Source of the DNA: Streptomyces tanashiensis
GTDB taxonomy: Bacteria; Actinomycetota; Actinomycetes; Streptomycetales; Streptomycetaceae
Reading direction: 5' to 3'
Length of the DNA: 64,000 nt
NCBI RefSeq assembly: GCF_014648895.1
Contig: NZ_BMRZ01000005.1
Coordinates: 62,001 to 126,000, forward strand
A model generated the notes under the pieces. That model was not told where the DNA came from. It searched no databases and worked only from the letters and a program-made list of their open reading frames with translations. A program made the translations under genes and the position numbers. Shown piece after piece: positions 33,281-41,067 of the stretch; position 1 is the stretch's first letter, and every line of letters starts with the position of its first letter.

Positions 33281-33352
33281 GTTGTGCCCATCCGTTCCGC
33301 CCTGGGGGCACCTCCCGGACGAAGTCTGGGGGAGGAACGCATGCCCACAACG
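33279..33352. repeat. Palindromic element copy 2
   Basis: Outer arms CCGTTGTGCCCATCCGTTCC (33279-33298) and GGAACGCATGCCCACAACGG (33333-33352) pair at 17 of 20 positions. The core CTCCCGGAC-GAA-GTCTGGGGGAG (split here at the loop) has the same orientation and GAA loop as copy 1, about 190 bp away. Confidence 0.72.
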
Positions 33353-33365
33353 GGCGGGTGGTGGG

Positions 33366-33608
33366 TCAGTTGCGGTAGGACTCGACCTCGGTGGCCGGGC
33401 GGAGGGTCGCCTCGTCCGGGTCCTCCCCGAACTCCGCCTTCGCGCGCCGCTGCCGCAGCAGGTCCCAGCACTGGTCGAGGCGCACTTCGAGGTCGGCGAG
33501 GCGGGCGCGTTCCTCGGGCAGGAGGCCGCCGGTGCCGGCGCGCTCGCGCAGGGCGCGCTCCTCCTCGACGAGGGCGCCGATGTCGTCCAGGATCTCCTCG
33601 TTGTCCAT
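33366..33608 (-). CDS. DUF2630 family protein
   Basis: 80-residue acidic, coiled-coil-prone protein: NEEILDDIGALVEEERALRERA...LPEERARLADLEVRLDQCWDLLRQRRAKAEFGEDPDEA. This is the DUF2630 family, small conserved actinobacterial proteins of unknown function. It lies 18 bp after the endonuclease/phosphatase-fold gene and is likely the last gene of a run of five same-strand genes that starts at the hydrolase. Confidence 0.88.
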   Translation of the reverse strand: MDNEEILDDIGALVEEERALRERAGTGGLLPEERARLADLEVRLDQCWDLLRQRRAKAEFGEDPDEATLRPATEVESYRN

Positions 33609-33626
33609 GCCTTCCAGCGTGGCGGA

Positions 33627-34637
33627 TCAGCGCCCGGTGTGCAGGTCGAGATCGGCGAGGACGGCCCGGTGGTCGGTGCCGGCGAGGCGGGGGAAGCGGA
33701 CGCCGCGGACGGTGAAGTCGTCGCTGACCAGCACGTGGTCGATCTGGACGTAGGGCGGGAGGGGGCCTTCCGCGGGCCAGGTGGGGGTGCGGGCGGCGCC
33801 CGCCAGGCGGGCGGCGTCGTGGAGCCGGCCCGCGTCGAGGACGGCGCGGAGGGCGGCGTGGTCCTGGGAGGCGTTGAAGTCTCCGGCGAGGAGGAGGGGT
33901 CCCCCGGTGTGGCGGGCGGCGGCGTCCCGCACCCGGGCGAGTTCCCGTTTCCACCGGTGCACCTGGCGGGGCAGCGGCGGCAGCGGGTGGGCGAGCTGGA
34001 CGCGGACGGACCGGCCGCCGATCTCGGCGGTGGCGCCCGGCATGCCCATGGCCGCGGGGAGGGCGGCCCGGTCGCGCAGCGGGTAGGCGCTGAGGAGGAC
34101 GGAGCCGGTGGAGCCGGCGCCCTCGACGGAGGCGTGGTGCGGGAGTTCGGCGGCGAACGCGGTGGTGAGGGCGCGCCCGCAGGCGGGGTCGCACTCGGAG
34201 ACGAGGACGAGCTGGGGGTGTTCGCGCCGGATGGTGCTGATCAACGCGGCGGTGGCGCGGCTGAATTCGACGTTGGCGGCGAGGACGCGGGGCCGGGCGA
34301 CGACCGGCCCGTGCGCGGTGGTGGTGTCCGGCCCGTACGGCAGGAGTGTCCAGGCGGTGGCGGCGAGGACGACGACGGCGACGAGGGAGAGGGCGCGGCG
34401 GCGGGCGGCGGCGGCGAGCAGGACGGCGAGTCCGGCGGGGACGGTGAGCCAGGGGAGGAGGGAGAGCAGCTGCGGGACGGGTGTGACGGCGTCGGTGTCG
34501 AGCAGCCGGCAGCCGGTGACCAGGGCGGGCACGGCCAGGAGCAGCCCCGCGGCCCAGGCGGCGAGGCGTCGCCTGGGCCGGAGGGGGCTCACCGGGTCGG
34601 TGGGGGGCACGGGCTCGGCGGTGCGGACTCGGTCCAC
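33627..34637 (-). CDS. Membrane-anchored endonuclease/exonuclease/phosphatase-family protein
   Basis: 336 residues. Three N-terminal hydrophobic helices (about 25-110) precede an EEP catalytic domain (about 115-336). Motifs are VLAANVEFSRATAALISTIRREHPQLVLVSECD (Asn and Glu metal ligands), GPLLLAGDFNASQDHAALR (Asp/Asn) and LAGTDHRAVLADL (catalytic Asp-His). The catalytic domain should face outward, hydrolysing a phosphodiester of a nucleic acid, sugar or lipid. GTG start at 34637, only 5 bp after the lipoprotein gene. Specificity not readable. Confidence 0.9.
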   Translation of the reverse strand: MDRVRTAEPVPPTDPVSPLRPRRRLAAWAAGLLLAVPALVTGCRLLDTDAVTPVPQLLSLLPWLTVPAGLAVLLAAAARRRALSLVAVVVLAATAWTLLPYGPDTTTAHGPVVARPRVLAANVEFSRATAALISTIRREHPQLVLVSECDPACGRALTTAFAAELPHHASVEGAGSTGSVLLSAYPLRDRAALPAAMGMPGATAEIGGRSVRVQLAHPLPPLPRQVHRWKRELARVRDAAARHTGGPLLLAGDFNASQDHAALRAVLDAGRLHDAARLAGAARTPTWPAEGPLPPYVQIDHVLVSDDFTVRGVRFPRLAGTDHRAVLADLDLHTGR

Positions 34638-34642
34638 GCGCC

Positions 34643-35071
34643 TCAGTGCCGCAGGGCCTGCGCGATCTCCGCCTTCGGATCGCCGGAGAGGGTCCGATTG
34701 CTGCGTGCCGTACCGGTCTTGGACTTTCCGGGTTCGACGCCGTCGATGGTGAGGACGACGGCGTCGAGCAGATTGCCGTCGCTGTCACGGAAGTTGACCA
34801 TGATCGTGTAGTCGGCGGTCTTGTCCTTGGGGTTGGTCGCGGTGATCGTGGAGACCGTGCGGTCCCCGTCGGTGCTGGTCGGTCCGGCGCTGACGTCGCC
34901 GCCCGCGTTCACCCCGTCCTTGACCTCGTTCATCTTCTCCTGGGCTGCCGAGGCGACGGCCGCGGTCGCGGAGGAGACGATCTCTCCGGCCTTGTCCGTG
35001 GCGGCGTCGCAGCCGGTGAGCGTGGAGAGGAGGGCGGTGGCGGCGAGCGCGATCCCGGTCGTGCGTCCCAT
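34643..35071 (-). CDS. Putative lipoprotein with FxLYD-like domain
   Basis: 142 residues. The signal peptide ends in lipobox LLSTLTGC (Cys at about 21), so it is membrane-anchored through lipid-modified cysteine. A short helical/linker region (DKAGEIVSSATAAVASAAQEKMNEVKDG) is followed by a beta domain with STITATNPKDKTADYTIMVNFRDSDGNLLDAVVLTIDGVEPGKSKTGTA, resembling FxLYD/DUF-type beta-sandwiches of secreted actinobacterial proteins. No enzyme motif. It sits in a tight same-strand run with the DUF7144 and endonuclease-fold genes. Confidence 0.82.
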   Translation of the reverse strand: MGRTTGIALAATALLSTLTGCDAATDKAGEIVSSATAAVASAAQEKMNEVKDGVNAGGDVSAGPTSTDGDRTVSTITATNPKDKTADYTIMVNFRDSDGNLLDAVVLTIDGVEPGKSKTGTARSNRTLSGDPKAEIAQALRH

Positions 35072-35082
35072 CGGCCGGCGCC

Positions 35083-35511
35083 TCAGTACTTCTCGTCCGT
35101 GCCGTAGGCCTCGTCCGTGGCCAGGGCCCAGATCACGAAGATCGAGACGGCCATGGAGAAGAGCGCCCACCACGGCTGGTAGGGCAGGAAGAGGAACTGG
35201 AAGAGGATGTTGAGGGAGGCCAGGGCGATACCGGCGACCCGGCCCCACTCGGCGGCCTTGAGGATCCCGAAGCCGGCGATGGCGACGACGACGCCGAGGA
35301 TCAGGTGGATCCAGCCCCAGGTGGTGAGGTTGAACTTGAAGACGTAGTCGCCGACGCGGGTGTAGATGTCGTCCTCGGCGATGCCGGCGATGCCCTGGAA
35401 GACGTCCATGATGCCGGTGACCAGCATGAGGACGCCGGCGAAGAGGGTGCCGCCGGCGGCCCAGGCGCCGGAGGTGCTGCCCGTCTTGCGGGGTGCGGTG
35501 TTCTGGCTCAT
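35083..35511 (-). CDS. DUF7144-like four-helix membrane protein
   Basis: 142 residues with four hydrophobic helices: GAWAAGGTLFAGVLMLVTGIMDVFQGIAGIA, TTWGWIHLILGVVVAIAGFGIL, WGRVAGIALASLNILFQFLFL and WWALFSMAVSIFVIWALAT. The WGWIHLILG motif and helix pattern match the membrane family now called DUF7144, common in streptomycetes. Function unknown. It is 11 bp upstream of the lipoprotein gene on the same strand. Confidence 0.85.
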   Translation of the reverse strand: MSQNTAPRKTGSTSGAWAAGGTLFAGVLMLVTGIMDVFQGIAGIAEDDIYTRVGDYVFKFNLTTWGWIHLILGVVVAIAGFGILKAAEWGRVAGIALASLNILFQFLFLPYQPWWALFSMAVSIFVIWALATDEAYGTDEKY

Positions 35512-35548
35512 GGCCCCATCGTCGGAGCGTTCGTACGTTTCCGAACTT

Positions 35549-36346
35549 TCAACTGGGCCGAACGAGTGAGCGAAGGAAGGCGTCGAGGGCCGCGTCGAAC
35601 TCCTCGGGCCGTTCCAGGTTGGGCAGGTGCGCGGCCCGTTCGATCACGGTGAGCGTGGAGTGGGGCAGCAGTGCGTGCATCTCCTCCGCGTCCGCCACCG
35701 GGGTGTACGTGTCGTCCCGGCCGACGACGACGAGCGCGGGGACGGCGACGGTGGTGAGCGTCGCGCGGTAGTCGGGGCGCTCGGCCCGGCCGCGCAGGGC
35801 GGCCGCCGCGGCGACCGGGTCGGTGGCGCGCATCATGCGGTGGACGTGCGGTGCGGCGTGCGTGTTGTACGGGGCGACCATCAGGTCCAGGACCTCGTCG
35901 GCGTACCCCTGCATCCCCTCCTTGAGCAGCCGGTCGGCCATGGCGTTCCGCGCGGCCCTGCCCTCCTCGGTCTCGGCGGCGGGGAAGGTGTCGGCGAGGA
36001 CGAGTCCCCGGACGCGCTCGGGGTGGCGGCGGACGAGCTCCATGGCGGTCTGGCCGCCCATGGAGAGCCCGGCGAGGACGCACTCCTCGACCTCCAGCGC
36101 GTCGAGGAGGGCGACGAGGTCCTCGGCGAAGTCACCGAGGCGGGTCGCGCCGGTCGACGCCCCCAGGGGCGTGGCGCCGTAGCCCCTCAGGTCGGGGGCG
36201 ATGACGCGGTGGGTGCGGGAGAACCGGTCGATCTGCGGCTGCCACATGGTGTGGTCGAAGGGGTGGCCGTGGACGAGGAGGAGGGCGGGACCGGACCCCT
36301 GGTCCTCGAAGTGGAGCCGGGTGGCGAGGGTGTCGGTGAAGCGCAT
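35549..36346 (-). CDS. Alpha/beta-fold hydrolase
   Basis: 265 residues of standard alpha/beta-hydrolase fold: oxyanion region LLVHGHPFDHTMWQ (about 25), nucleophile elbow AGLSMGG (serine at about 95), acid VVVGRDDTYTP (about 210) and catalytic histidine ERAAHLPNLERP (about 240). It is close to esterase/lactonase-like enzymes of the 3-oxoadipate enol-lactonase type, but the substrate is not deducible. It diverges from a MocR regulator with a 89-bp spacer full of GCAAT boxes, so it is the likely target of that regulator, and it leads a five-gene same-strand run. Confidence 0.9.
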   Translation of the reverse strand: MRFTDTLATRLHFEDQGSGPALLLVHGHPFDHTMWQPQIDRFSRTHRVIAPDLRGYGATPLGASTGATRLGDFAEDLVALLDALEVEECVLAGLSMGGQTAMELVRRHPERVRGLVLADTFPAAETEEGRAARNAMADRLLKEGMQGYADEVLDLMVAPYNTHAAPHVHRMMRATDPVAAAAALRGRAERPDYRATLTTVAVPALVVVGRDDTYTPVADAEEMHALLPHSTLTVIERAAHLPNLERPEEFDAALDAFLRSLVRPS

Positions 36347-36365
36347 GACGGCAGGCTAGGCAGCC

Positions 36366-36406
36366 GCAATTGCTCGGTGCAATAAGATCTTTGCTCTCGG
36401 TGCAAT
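36366..36406. promoter_or_regulatory. Candidate MocR operator with GCAAT boxes
   Basis: CTCGGTGCAAT occurs twice as a direct repeat (36373-36383 and 36396-36406; 23-bp step). ATTGC at 36369-36373 with GCAAT at 36379-36383 forms an inverted pair with a 5-bp centre. Direct plus inverted boxes between divergent genes are the usual MocR arrangement. Confidence 0.6.
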
Positions 36407-36435
36407 GAGTGCCCGGCGATCGGGGAGGGGTTCGG

Positions 36436-37767
36436 GTGGACGAGTACCGGAGGATCGCGGACCGGGTCGAGGCGGCCGTACGGGACGGGCGGCTGCGCCC
36501 CGGCGACCGGCTGCCGCCCCAGCGGGTCTTCGCCCGCCGCCACGGCATCGCGAACTCGACGGCGATCCGGGTGTACGGGGAGCTGGCGCGCCGCGGTCTG
36601 GTCGTCGGCGAGGTCGGGCGCGGCACCTTCGTCCGGGCGGCGCCCCCGCTGCCCGGACCCGCGCTCGCCGAGGCGACCGGCGCCGCGCCCGTCGACCTCC
36701 AGCTCAACTACCCGGCGGCGGAAGGCCAGTCGGAGCTGATGGCCCGCGCGCTCGCGGCGCTCGCCCGGCCCGACGTGCTCGCCGAGGCCGTCTCCCGGCC
36801 GGCCGCGGCAGGCGGCACCCCGGAGGCCCGGGAGGCGGCCGCGGCCGTGCTCGCCCGGCCCGGCTGGGCACCGGATCCCGACGGCGTCCTCTTCGCCGGG
36901 AACGGCCGCCAGGCCATCGCCGCGGCACTCTCCGCGCTCGTGCCGCCCGGCGGCCGGCTCGGCGTCGAAGCCCTGACCTATCCCCTGGTCAAGGCGGTCG
37001 CGGAACGCCTCGGCATCCGGCTCGTCCCCCTCGCCCTCGACGCGGAAGGGGTACGGCCGGACGCCCTGGAGGCCGCCCACCGGGCCGCTCCCCTCGCCGC
37101 CGTCTACCTCCAGCCCACCCTGCACAACCCGCTCTCCACGACCACCGGGGAGGCGCGCCGGGCCGAACTCGCCGAGCTCCTGCGCCGCCTGGACCTGACG
37201 GCCGTCGAGGACACCACCTGGGCCTTCCTCGTCCCCGACGCGCCCGCGCCGCTCGCCGCCCACGCCCCCGAGCGGGTCCTTCTCGTCGACAGCCTCTCCA
37301 AGCGGCTCGCCCCCGGTCTGACCGTCGGCTATCTCGTGGTGCCCGCCCGGTTCCGTACGGTCGCGGCCGACGCCCTGCGCTCCGGCGCCTGGACGGCCGG
37401 CGGGCTCGCGCTCGCCGCCGCCACCCGATGGACCGGGGACGGCACGGTCGCCGAGGCCGTCGCCGCCAAGCGGACGGACACCGGGGCCCGGCACGCCCTG
37501 CTCCTGCGCCGGCTCGCGGGACACGCCCTCCGGACCTCTCCGCACGCGTACTACTGCTGGTGGGAGCTGCCCTCGCCCTGGCGCGCGGAGACCTTCACGG
37601 CGGCGGCGGCCGCACGCGCGGGCGTGGCGGTCACCCCGGGCAGCGCCTTCGCGGTGGGCCGCGGCACGGCACCCGACGCCATCAGGCTGGGGCTCGCGTC
37701 ACCGCCGCACGCGGTGCTCGACGAGGCCCTGACCCGCCTGGCGGCGGTGGCGGCCGAGGAGCCGTGA
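36436..37767 (+). CDS. MocR-type GntR/aminotransferase regulator
   Basis: 443 residues. The GntR winged helix (about 1-68) shows PGDRLPPQRVFARRHGIANSTAIRVYGELARRGLVVGEVGRGTFV. The aminotransferase-like domain (about 90-440) includes PLP-lysine motif VDSLSKRLAPGLTVGYL and the pocket segments NGRQAIAAALSAL and YLQPTLHNPLSTT. Such proteins sense PLP-derived or amino compounds and regulate their divergent neighbour. GTG at 36436 is preferred over a GTG 27 nt upstream because GGGAGGGG lies about 7 nt before it. Presumed target: the divergent hydrolase. Confidence 0.92.
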   Translation: MDEYRRIADRVEAAVRDGRLRPGDRLPPQRVFARRHGIANSTAIRVYGELARRGLVVGEVGRGTFVRAAPPLPGPALAEATGAAPVDLQLNYPAAEGQSELMARALAALARPDVLAEAVSRPAAAGGTPEAREAAAAVLARPGWAPDPDGVLFAGNGRQAIAAALSALVPPGGRLGVEALTYPLVKAVAERLGIRLVPLALDAEGVRPDALEAAHRAAPLAAVYLQPTLHNPLSTTTGEARRAELAELLRRLDLTAVEDTTWAFLVPDAPAPLAAHAPERVLLVDSLSKRLAPGLTVGYLVVPARFRTVAADALRSGAWTAGGLALAAATRWTGDGTVAEAVAAKRTDTGARHALLLRRLAGHALRTSPHAYYCWWELPSPWRAETFTAAAAARAGVAVTPGSAFAVGRGTAPDAIRLGLASPPHAVLDEALTRLAAVAAEEP

Positions 37768-37780
37768 GCCCGAGCCGGCC

Positions 37781-38093
37781 CTTCCACGGCAGGCGCTCGC
37801 CCGCGCCGGGATCGTCACCTCCGTCTCCGGCCCCAAGGGCGGCTTCCGCCTGGCGCGGGCCCTGGACCGGATCACGCTCATGGACGTCGTCACCGCGATC
37901 GAAGGTCCCGACGAGGCGTTCCGCTGCACCGAGATCCGGCAGCAGGGACCGGGGGCGGGAGTCCCGCGGACGTACGCCGCCGAGTGCGCCGTCGCCGGGG
38001 CCATGGGCCGGGCCGAGCCGGCCTGGCGCCGCGAACTCGCCGCCCAGACCCTCGACGACGTCCGGCAGCGCGCGGAGCTCCAGGCGCCGACGG
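37781..38093 (+). pseudogene. Rrf2-family regulator remnant (5'-truncated)
   Basis: Translation begins mid-fold with LPRQALARAGIVTSVSGPKGGFRLAR, which corresponds to the end of the recognition region and wing of Rrf2 regulators. LDRITLMDVVTAIEGPDEAFRC, a second cysteine in AAECAVAG, and LAAQTLDDVRQ follow. The first about 40-45 residues including the helix-turn-helix core and a start codon are missing; it starts just 13 bp after the MocR stop. The frame then runs into unrelated sequence, so the gene is broken at both ends. Cysteines of the iron-sulfur type are only partly kept. Confidence 0.72.
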
Positions 38094-38183
38094 CCCGCGC
38101 AGACCCTCAGCGGAGTCGCCGCGCTCGCCCTCCCGGGCATGCTCTTCGAGATCGACGCCGTCGCGGTGCGGCCCGACGCCTGA
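38094..38183 (+). pseudogene. RidA-like C-terminal fragment
   Basis: In another frame than the Rrf2 remnant, 29 residues (PAQTLSGVAALALPGMLFEIDAVAVRPDA, given here in part as VAALALPGMLFEIDAVAVRP) match the C-terminal beta-strands of RidA/YjgF deaminases and end at a proper TGA. The rest of RidA is absent. The joint between the two remnants looks like a deletion endpoint. Confidence 0.62.
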
Positions 38184-38268
38184 TCCACTTGCGGGGCGCC
38201 GGCCACGGGTGTGCCCTGGAGGGTGCGGGAACGGGAAGCAGGGGGGCGAGAGACGAGGAGCTCCTGCC

Positions 38269-38673
38269 ATGGCCGCACACGCAGCCGTACCGACCGGGCG
38301 GCGCATCACCCTGAACGGCTGGGGAGCCCCGGTCACGATCGGCGTCCTCTACGGCCTCTACGCGGCGACCAACGTCCGCCAGGGAGGCCCCACCACCATG
38401 GGCCAGCTCTGGCTCGGCATCATCTCCGCCATCGTCCTCGCCGTGGGGATCTGGACGCTCCGGCGCTATGGCCACGCCCTCCCGCGCGAGCTGCGCGGCG
38501 CCGCGTGGGGCTCGCTGGTGGGGATCGCGGTCGGCTTCCTCTACAGCCTCAGCGGCGCGAGCGTGTTCTCGTCGAGCATGCTGGGGCTGATGAGCGGAGG
38601 GGTGGCCGGGGCCGCGGCGTACTACCTCTTCTACACCCACGAGGACGCCACGGGTCACCCGGCGCCGTACTGA
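38269..38673 (+). CDS. Four-helix membrane protein, unknown
   Basis: 134 residues with about four hydrophobic segments: APVTIGVLYGLYAATNVRQG, LWLGIISAIVLAVGIWTLRRYG, GAAWGSLVGIAVGFLYSLSG and SMLGLMSGGVAGAAAYYLFYTHED. Start ATG at 38269 with GAGGAG about 5 nt before it. No family recognised with certainty. A clear terminator follows, so it is monocistronic. Confidence 0.72.
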   Translation: MAAHAAVPTGRRITLNGWGAPVTIGVLYGLYAATNVRQGGPTTMGQLWLGIISAIVLAVGIWTLRRYGHALPRELRGAAWGSLVGIAVGFLYSLSGASVFSSSMLGLMSGGVAGAAAYYLFYTHEDATGHPAPY

Positions 38674-38685
38674 CGGGTCGTCCCG

Positions 38686-38717
38686 CCGCGGGATCCGCCG
38701 CTCTGGCGATCCCGCGG
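38686..38717 (+). terminator. Terminator before the drrAB-like operon
   Basis: CCGCGGGATC at 38686-38695 pairs perfectly with GATCCCGCGG at 38708-38717, 13 bp after the membrane-protein stop codon. Confidence 0.82.
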
Positions 38718-38795
38718 TGACCGTCGGAGACTGGGAGGAGCGCTCTCCTTCGCGCGCGTCTGCTCCGCGCCCTCTTCTCCCGGAGGATCCACGGT

Positions 38796-39764
38796 ATGAC
38801 CGACCTCGCCATCGAGACCGAGGGCCTGGTCAAGGTCTTCGGGAGCAACCGCGCCGTCGACGGCATCGACCTCCGCGTGCCCTCCGGCACCGTGTACGGG
38901 GTCCTCGGGCCGAACGGCGCCGGCAAGACCACCGCCGTCAAGATGCTCGCCACCCTGCTCCGTCCCGACGGCGGCCGGGCCAGCGTCTTCGGCAGGGACG
39001 TCGTCAAGGACGCCGACGCCGTGCGGGGCCGGGTGAGCCTCACCGGGCAGTACGCCTCCGTCGACGAGGACCTGACCGGCACCGAGAACCTCGTCCTGCT
39101 CGGCCGGCTGCTCGGCCACACGCGGCCCGCCGCCCGCGAGCGCTCCGGGCAGCTGCTCACCGCGTTCGGGCTCGCGGAGGCCGCCGACAGGCAGGTCAAG
39201 AACTACTCGGGCGGCATGCGGCGCCGTATCGACATCGCCGCGTCCATCCTCAACACCCCTGACCTGCTGTTCCTCGACGAGCCGACCACCGGCCTCGACC
39301 CGCGCAGCCGCAACCAGGTCTGGGACATCGTCCGCGCGGTGGTCGCCCAGGGCACCACCGTCCTGCTGACCACCCAGTACCTGGACGAGGCCGACCAGCT
39401 GGCCTCCCGGATCGCCGTCATCGACCACGGCAAGGTGATCGCGGAGGGCACGAAGGGCGAGCTGAAGGCCTCCGTCGGCTCCGGTTCCGTGCACGTACGC
39501 CTCCGGGACCCCGAGCAGCGGCCCGGCGCCGAGCGGGTCCTCGGAGGCGCCCTGAACGCCACCGTCCAGCTGGACGCCGACCCGGTCGCGCTCACCGCCA
39601 CCGTCAACGGCCACGGGACGGACCTGGGCGCCGCCGAGCAGGCCGCGCGGGCGCTGGCGGAGCTGGCACGGGCCGGGATCGTCGTCGACGACTTCGCGCT
39701 GGGGCAGCCCAGCCTCGACGAGGTCTTCCTGGCACTGACGGACAGGAAAGGAACGACGGCATGA
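38796..39764 (+). CDS. DrrA-like ABC transporter ATPase
   Basis: 322 residues. Walker A is LGPNGAGKTTAVKM (about 43), Q-loop TGQYASVDEDLTG, signature KNYSGGMRRRIDIAASI (about 140), Walker B LLFLDEPTTGLDPRSR and switch histidine lying in the TTVLLTTQYLDEAD region (LTTQ, where the usual histidine position follows). The C-terminal about 90 residues form the DrrA-type regulatory tail, ending in QPSLDEVFLALT, a DrrA-class mark. It energises the permease encoded next (ATGA overlap). Family members export anthracyclines and other hydrophobic compounds; substrate unknown here, and no antibiotic cluster is adjacent. Confidence 0.94.
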   Translation: MTDLAIETEGLVKVFGSNRAVDGIDLRVPSGTVYGVLGPNGAGKTTAVKMLATLLRPDGGRASVFGRDVVKDADAVRGRVSLTGQYASVDEDLTGTENLVLLGRLLGHTRPAARERSGQLLTAFGLAEAADRQVKNYSGGMRRRIDIAASILNTPDLLFLDEPTTGLDPRSRNQVWDIVRAVVAQGTTVLLTTQYLDEADQLASRIAVIDHGKVIAEGTKGELKASVGSGSVHVRLRDPEQRPGAERVLGGALNATVQLDADPVALTATVNGHGTDLGAAEQAARALAELARAGIVVDDFALGQPSLDEVFLALTDRKGTTA

Positions 39765-40624
39765 CCGTCACCACCGGCAAGGACACCCGGTCGGCCGACA
39801 CGCTCGACTTCGTCGCCCCGAAGGCGGACGAACTCGCGGCGCTGCTCGTGGGCCACTCCCGGCCGCCGCGCCCCAGCGCGCTCTCCGCCTCGATGACCTT
39901 CGGCTGGCGGGCCATGCTGAAGATCAAGCACGTGCCGGAGCAGCTGTTCGACGTGACGGCGTTCCCGATCATGATGGTGCTGATGTACACGTACCTCTTC
40001 GGAGGTGCGCTGGCCGGCTCCGTCTCGTCCTACATCCAGTTCCTGCTGCCCGGCATCCTCGTGATGAGCGTCGTGATGATCACGATGTACACGGGTGTCT
40101 CGGTCAACACCGACATCGAGAAGGGTGTCTTCGACCGCTTCCGCACCCTGCCGATCTGGCGGCCGGCGCCGATGGTCGGCTACCTCCTCGGCGACGTCGT
40201 CCGCTATCTGATCGCCTCGGCCGTGATGCTGACCGTCGGCATGCTCATCGGCTACCGGCCGGACGGCGGCATCGTGGGCGTGCTGCTCGGGGTCGCCCTG
40301 CTCCTGGTCTTCTCGTTCGCGTTCTCGTGGATCTGGACCATGTTCGGCCTGCTGCTGCGCAGCGAGAAGTCCGTCATGGGCGTCTCGATGATGGTGATCT
40401 TCCCGCTGACGTTCCTGTCGAACGTCTTCGTCGACCCGAAGACGATGCCGGGCTGGCTCCAGGCCTTCGTCAACAACAGCCCGGTGACCCATCTGGCGAC
40501 GGCGGTACGCGAACTGATGGCGGGCCACTGGCCGGCCGCGGACATCGCCTGGTCGCTCGGGTGGTCGGCGGTGCTCGTGCTCGTCTTCGGGGCGGTCACC
40601 ATGCGGCTCTACAACCGCAGGTGA
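39761..40624 (+). CDS. DrrB-like ABC transporter permease
   Basis: 287 residues of ABC-2 type with six hydrophobic helices after a 65-residue cytoplasmic N-terminus. Characteristic segments are EQLFDVTAFPIMMVLMYTYLFGGALAGSVSSYIQFLLPGILVMSVV, GVFDRFRTLPIWRPAPMVGYLLGD and FPLTFLSNVFVDPKTMPGWLQAFVNNSPVTHLATAVRELM, the last being the typical ABC-2 signature. Its start overlaps the ATPase stop by 4 bp, so one exporter is produced. Ends 7 bp before a convergent gene, with no room for a separate terminator. Confidence 0.94.
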   Translation: MTVTTGKDTRSADTLDFVAPKADELAALLVGHSRPPRPSALSASMTFGWRAMLKIKHVPEQLFDVTAFPIMMVLMYTYLFGGALAGSVSSYIQFLLPGILVMSVVMITMYTGVSVNTDIEKGVFDRFRTLPIWRPAPMVGYLLGDVVRYLIASAVMLTVGMLIGYRPDGGIVGVLLGVALLLVFSFAFSWIWTMFGLLLRSEKSVMGVSMMVIFPLTFLSNVFVDPKTMPGWLQAFVNNSPVTHLATAVRELMAGHWPAADIAWSLGWSAVLVLVFGAVTMRLYNRR

Positions 40625-40631
40625 CGGACCG

Positions 40632-41003
40632 CTACTTCCCGCGCGGGGTGGTCTGCTGGACCGCCCAGCGGTTGCCGTCCGGGTCGGCGAAGAAGACGAA
40701 CGACCCCCACGGCAGGTCGGAGATGTCGCTGACCGTGATGCCTCGCGCGGTGAGCTCGCGGTGGGCCTCCTCGATGTCGGTGACGACGACCTGCATGTTG
40801 TCCAGGGAGCCCGGGGCCATCTCGGTGAGGCCCTTGCCGAAGGCGATCGAGCAGGCCGAGCCCGGCGGGGTCATCTGCACGAACCGGATGTCGTCGTCGA
40901 CCGGCACGTCGTGGTCGGCGTGGAAGCCGACCTGCTCGTAGAAGGCCTTGGCGCGGTCGACGTCGGTGACGGGGACGGCGACCAGTTCCAGCTTGATGTC
41001 CAT
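40632..41003 (-). CDS. VOC-family protein (glyoxalase-like)
   Basis: 123 residues of the vicinal-oxygen-chelate superfamily: two beta-alpha-beta modules, IKLELVAVPVTDVDRAKAFYEQVGFHADHDVPV and QVVVTDIEEAHRELTARGITVSDISDLPWGSFVFFADPDGNRWAVQQT. Metal ligands typical of glyoxalase I are only partly evident. Members include glyoxalases, dioxygenases, and antibiotic-binding proteins. The reaction is unknown. ATG at 41003. Confidence 0.88.
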   Translation of the reverse strand: MDIKLELVAVPVTDVDRAKAFYEQVGFHADHDVPVDDDIRFVQMTPPGSACSIAFGKGLTEMAPGSLDNMQVVVTDIEEAHRELTARGITVSDISDLPWGSFVFFADPDGNRWAVQQTTPRGK

Positions 41004-41067
41004 GACGGCATCATGCGCCGGGACGCCGCCCGGCGCACGGCGTGGGCGGCCCCCCGGTCGTCGGTCG

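Noticed and set aside
33039..33350. N-terminal extension of the FUSC protein through the palindromic array
   Set aside because: Sequence there is fully explained by inverted repeats, and the extension lacks the hydrophobic pattern of FUSC proteins.
30973..34811. Two over-1200-residue open frames on both strands across the FUSC to EEP region
   Set aside because: Both run through the palindromic spacer and across several genuine genes; composition is Arg/Pro or Gly/Asp/Val only.
38796..40624. DrrAB-like exporter as a sign of an antibiotic biosynthetic cluster
   Set aside because: No polyketide, peptide, terpene or tailoring genes lie within about 20 kb on either side; the exporter is flanked by stress and unknown genes.
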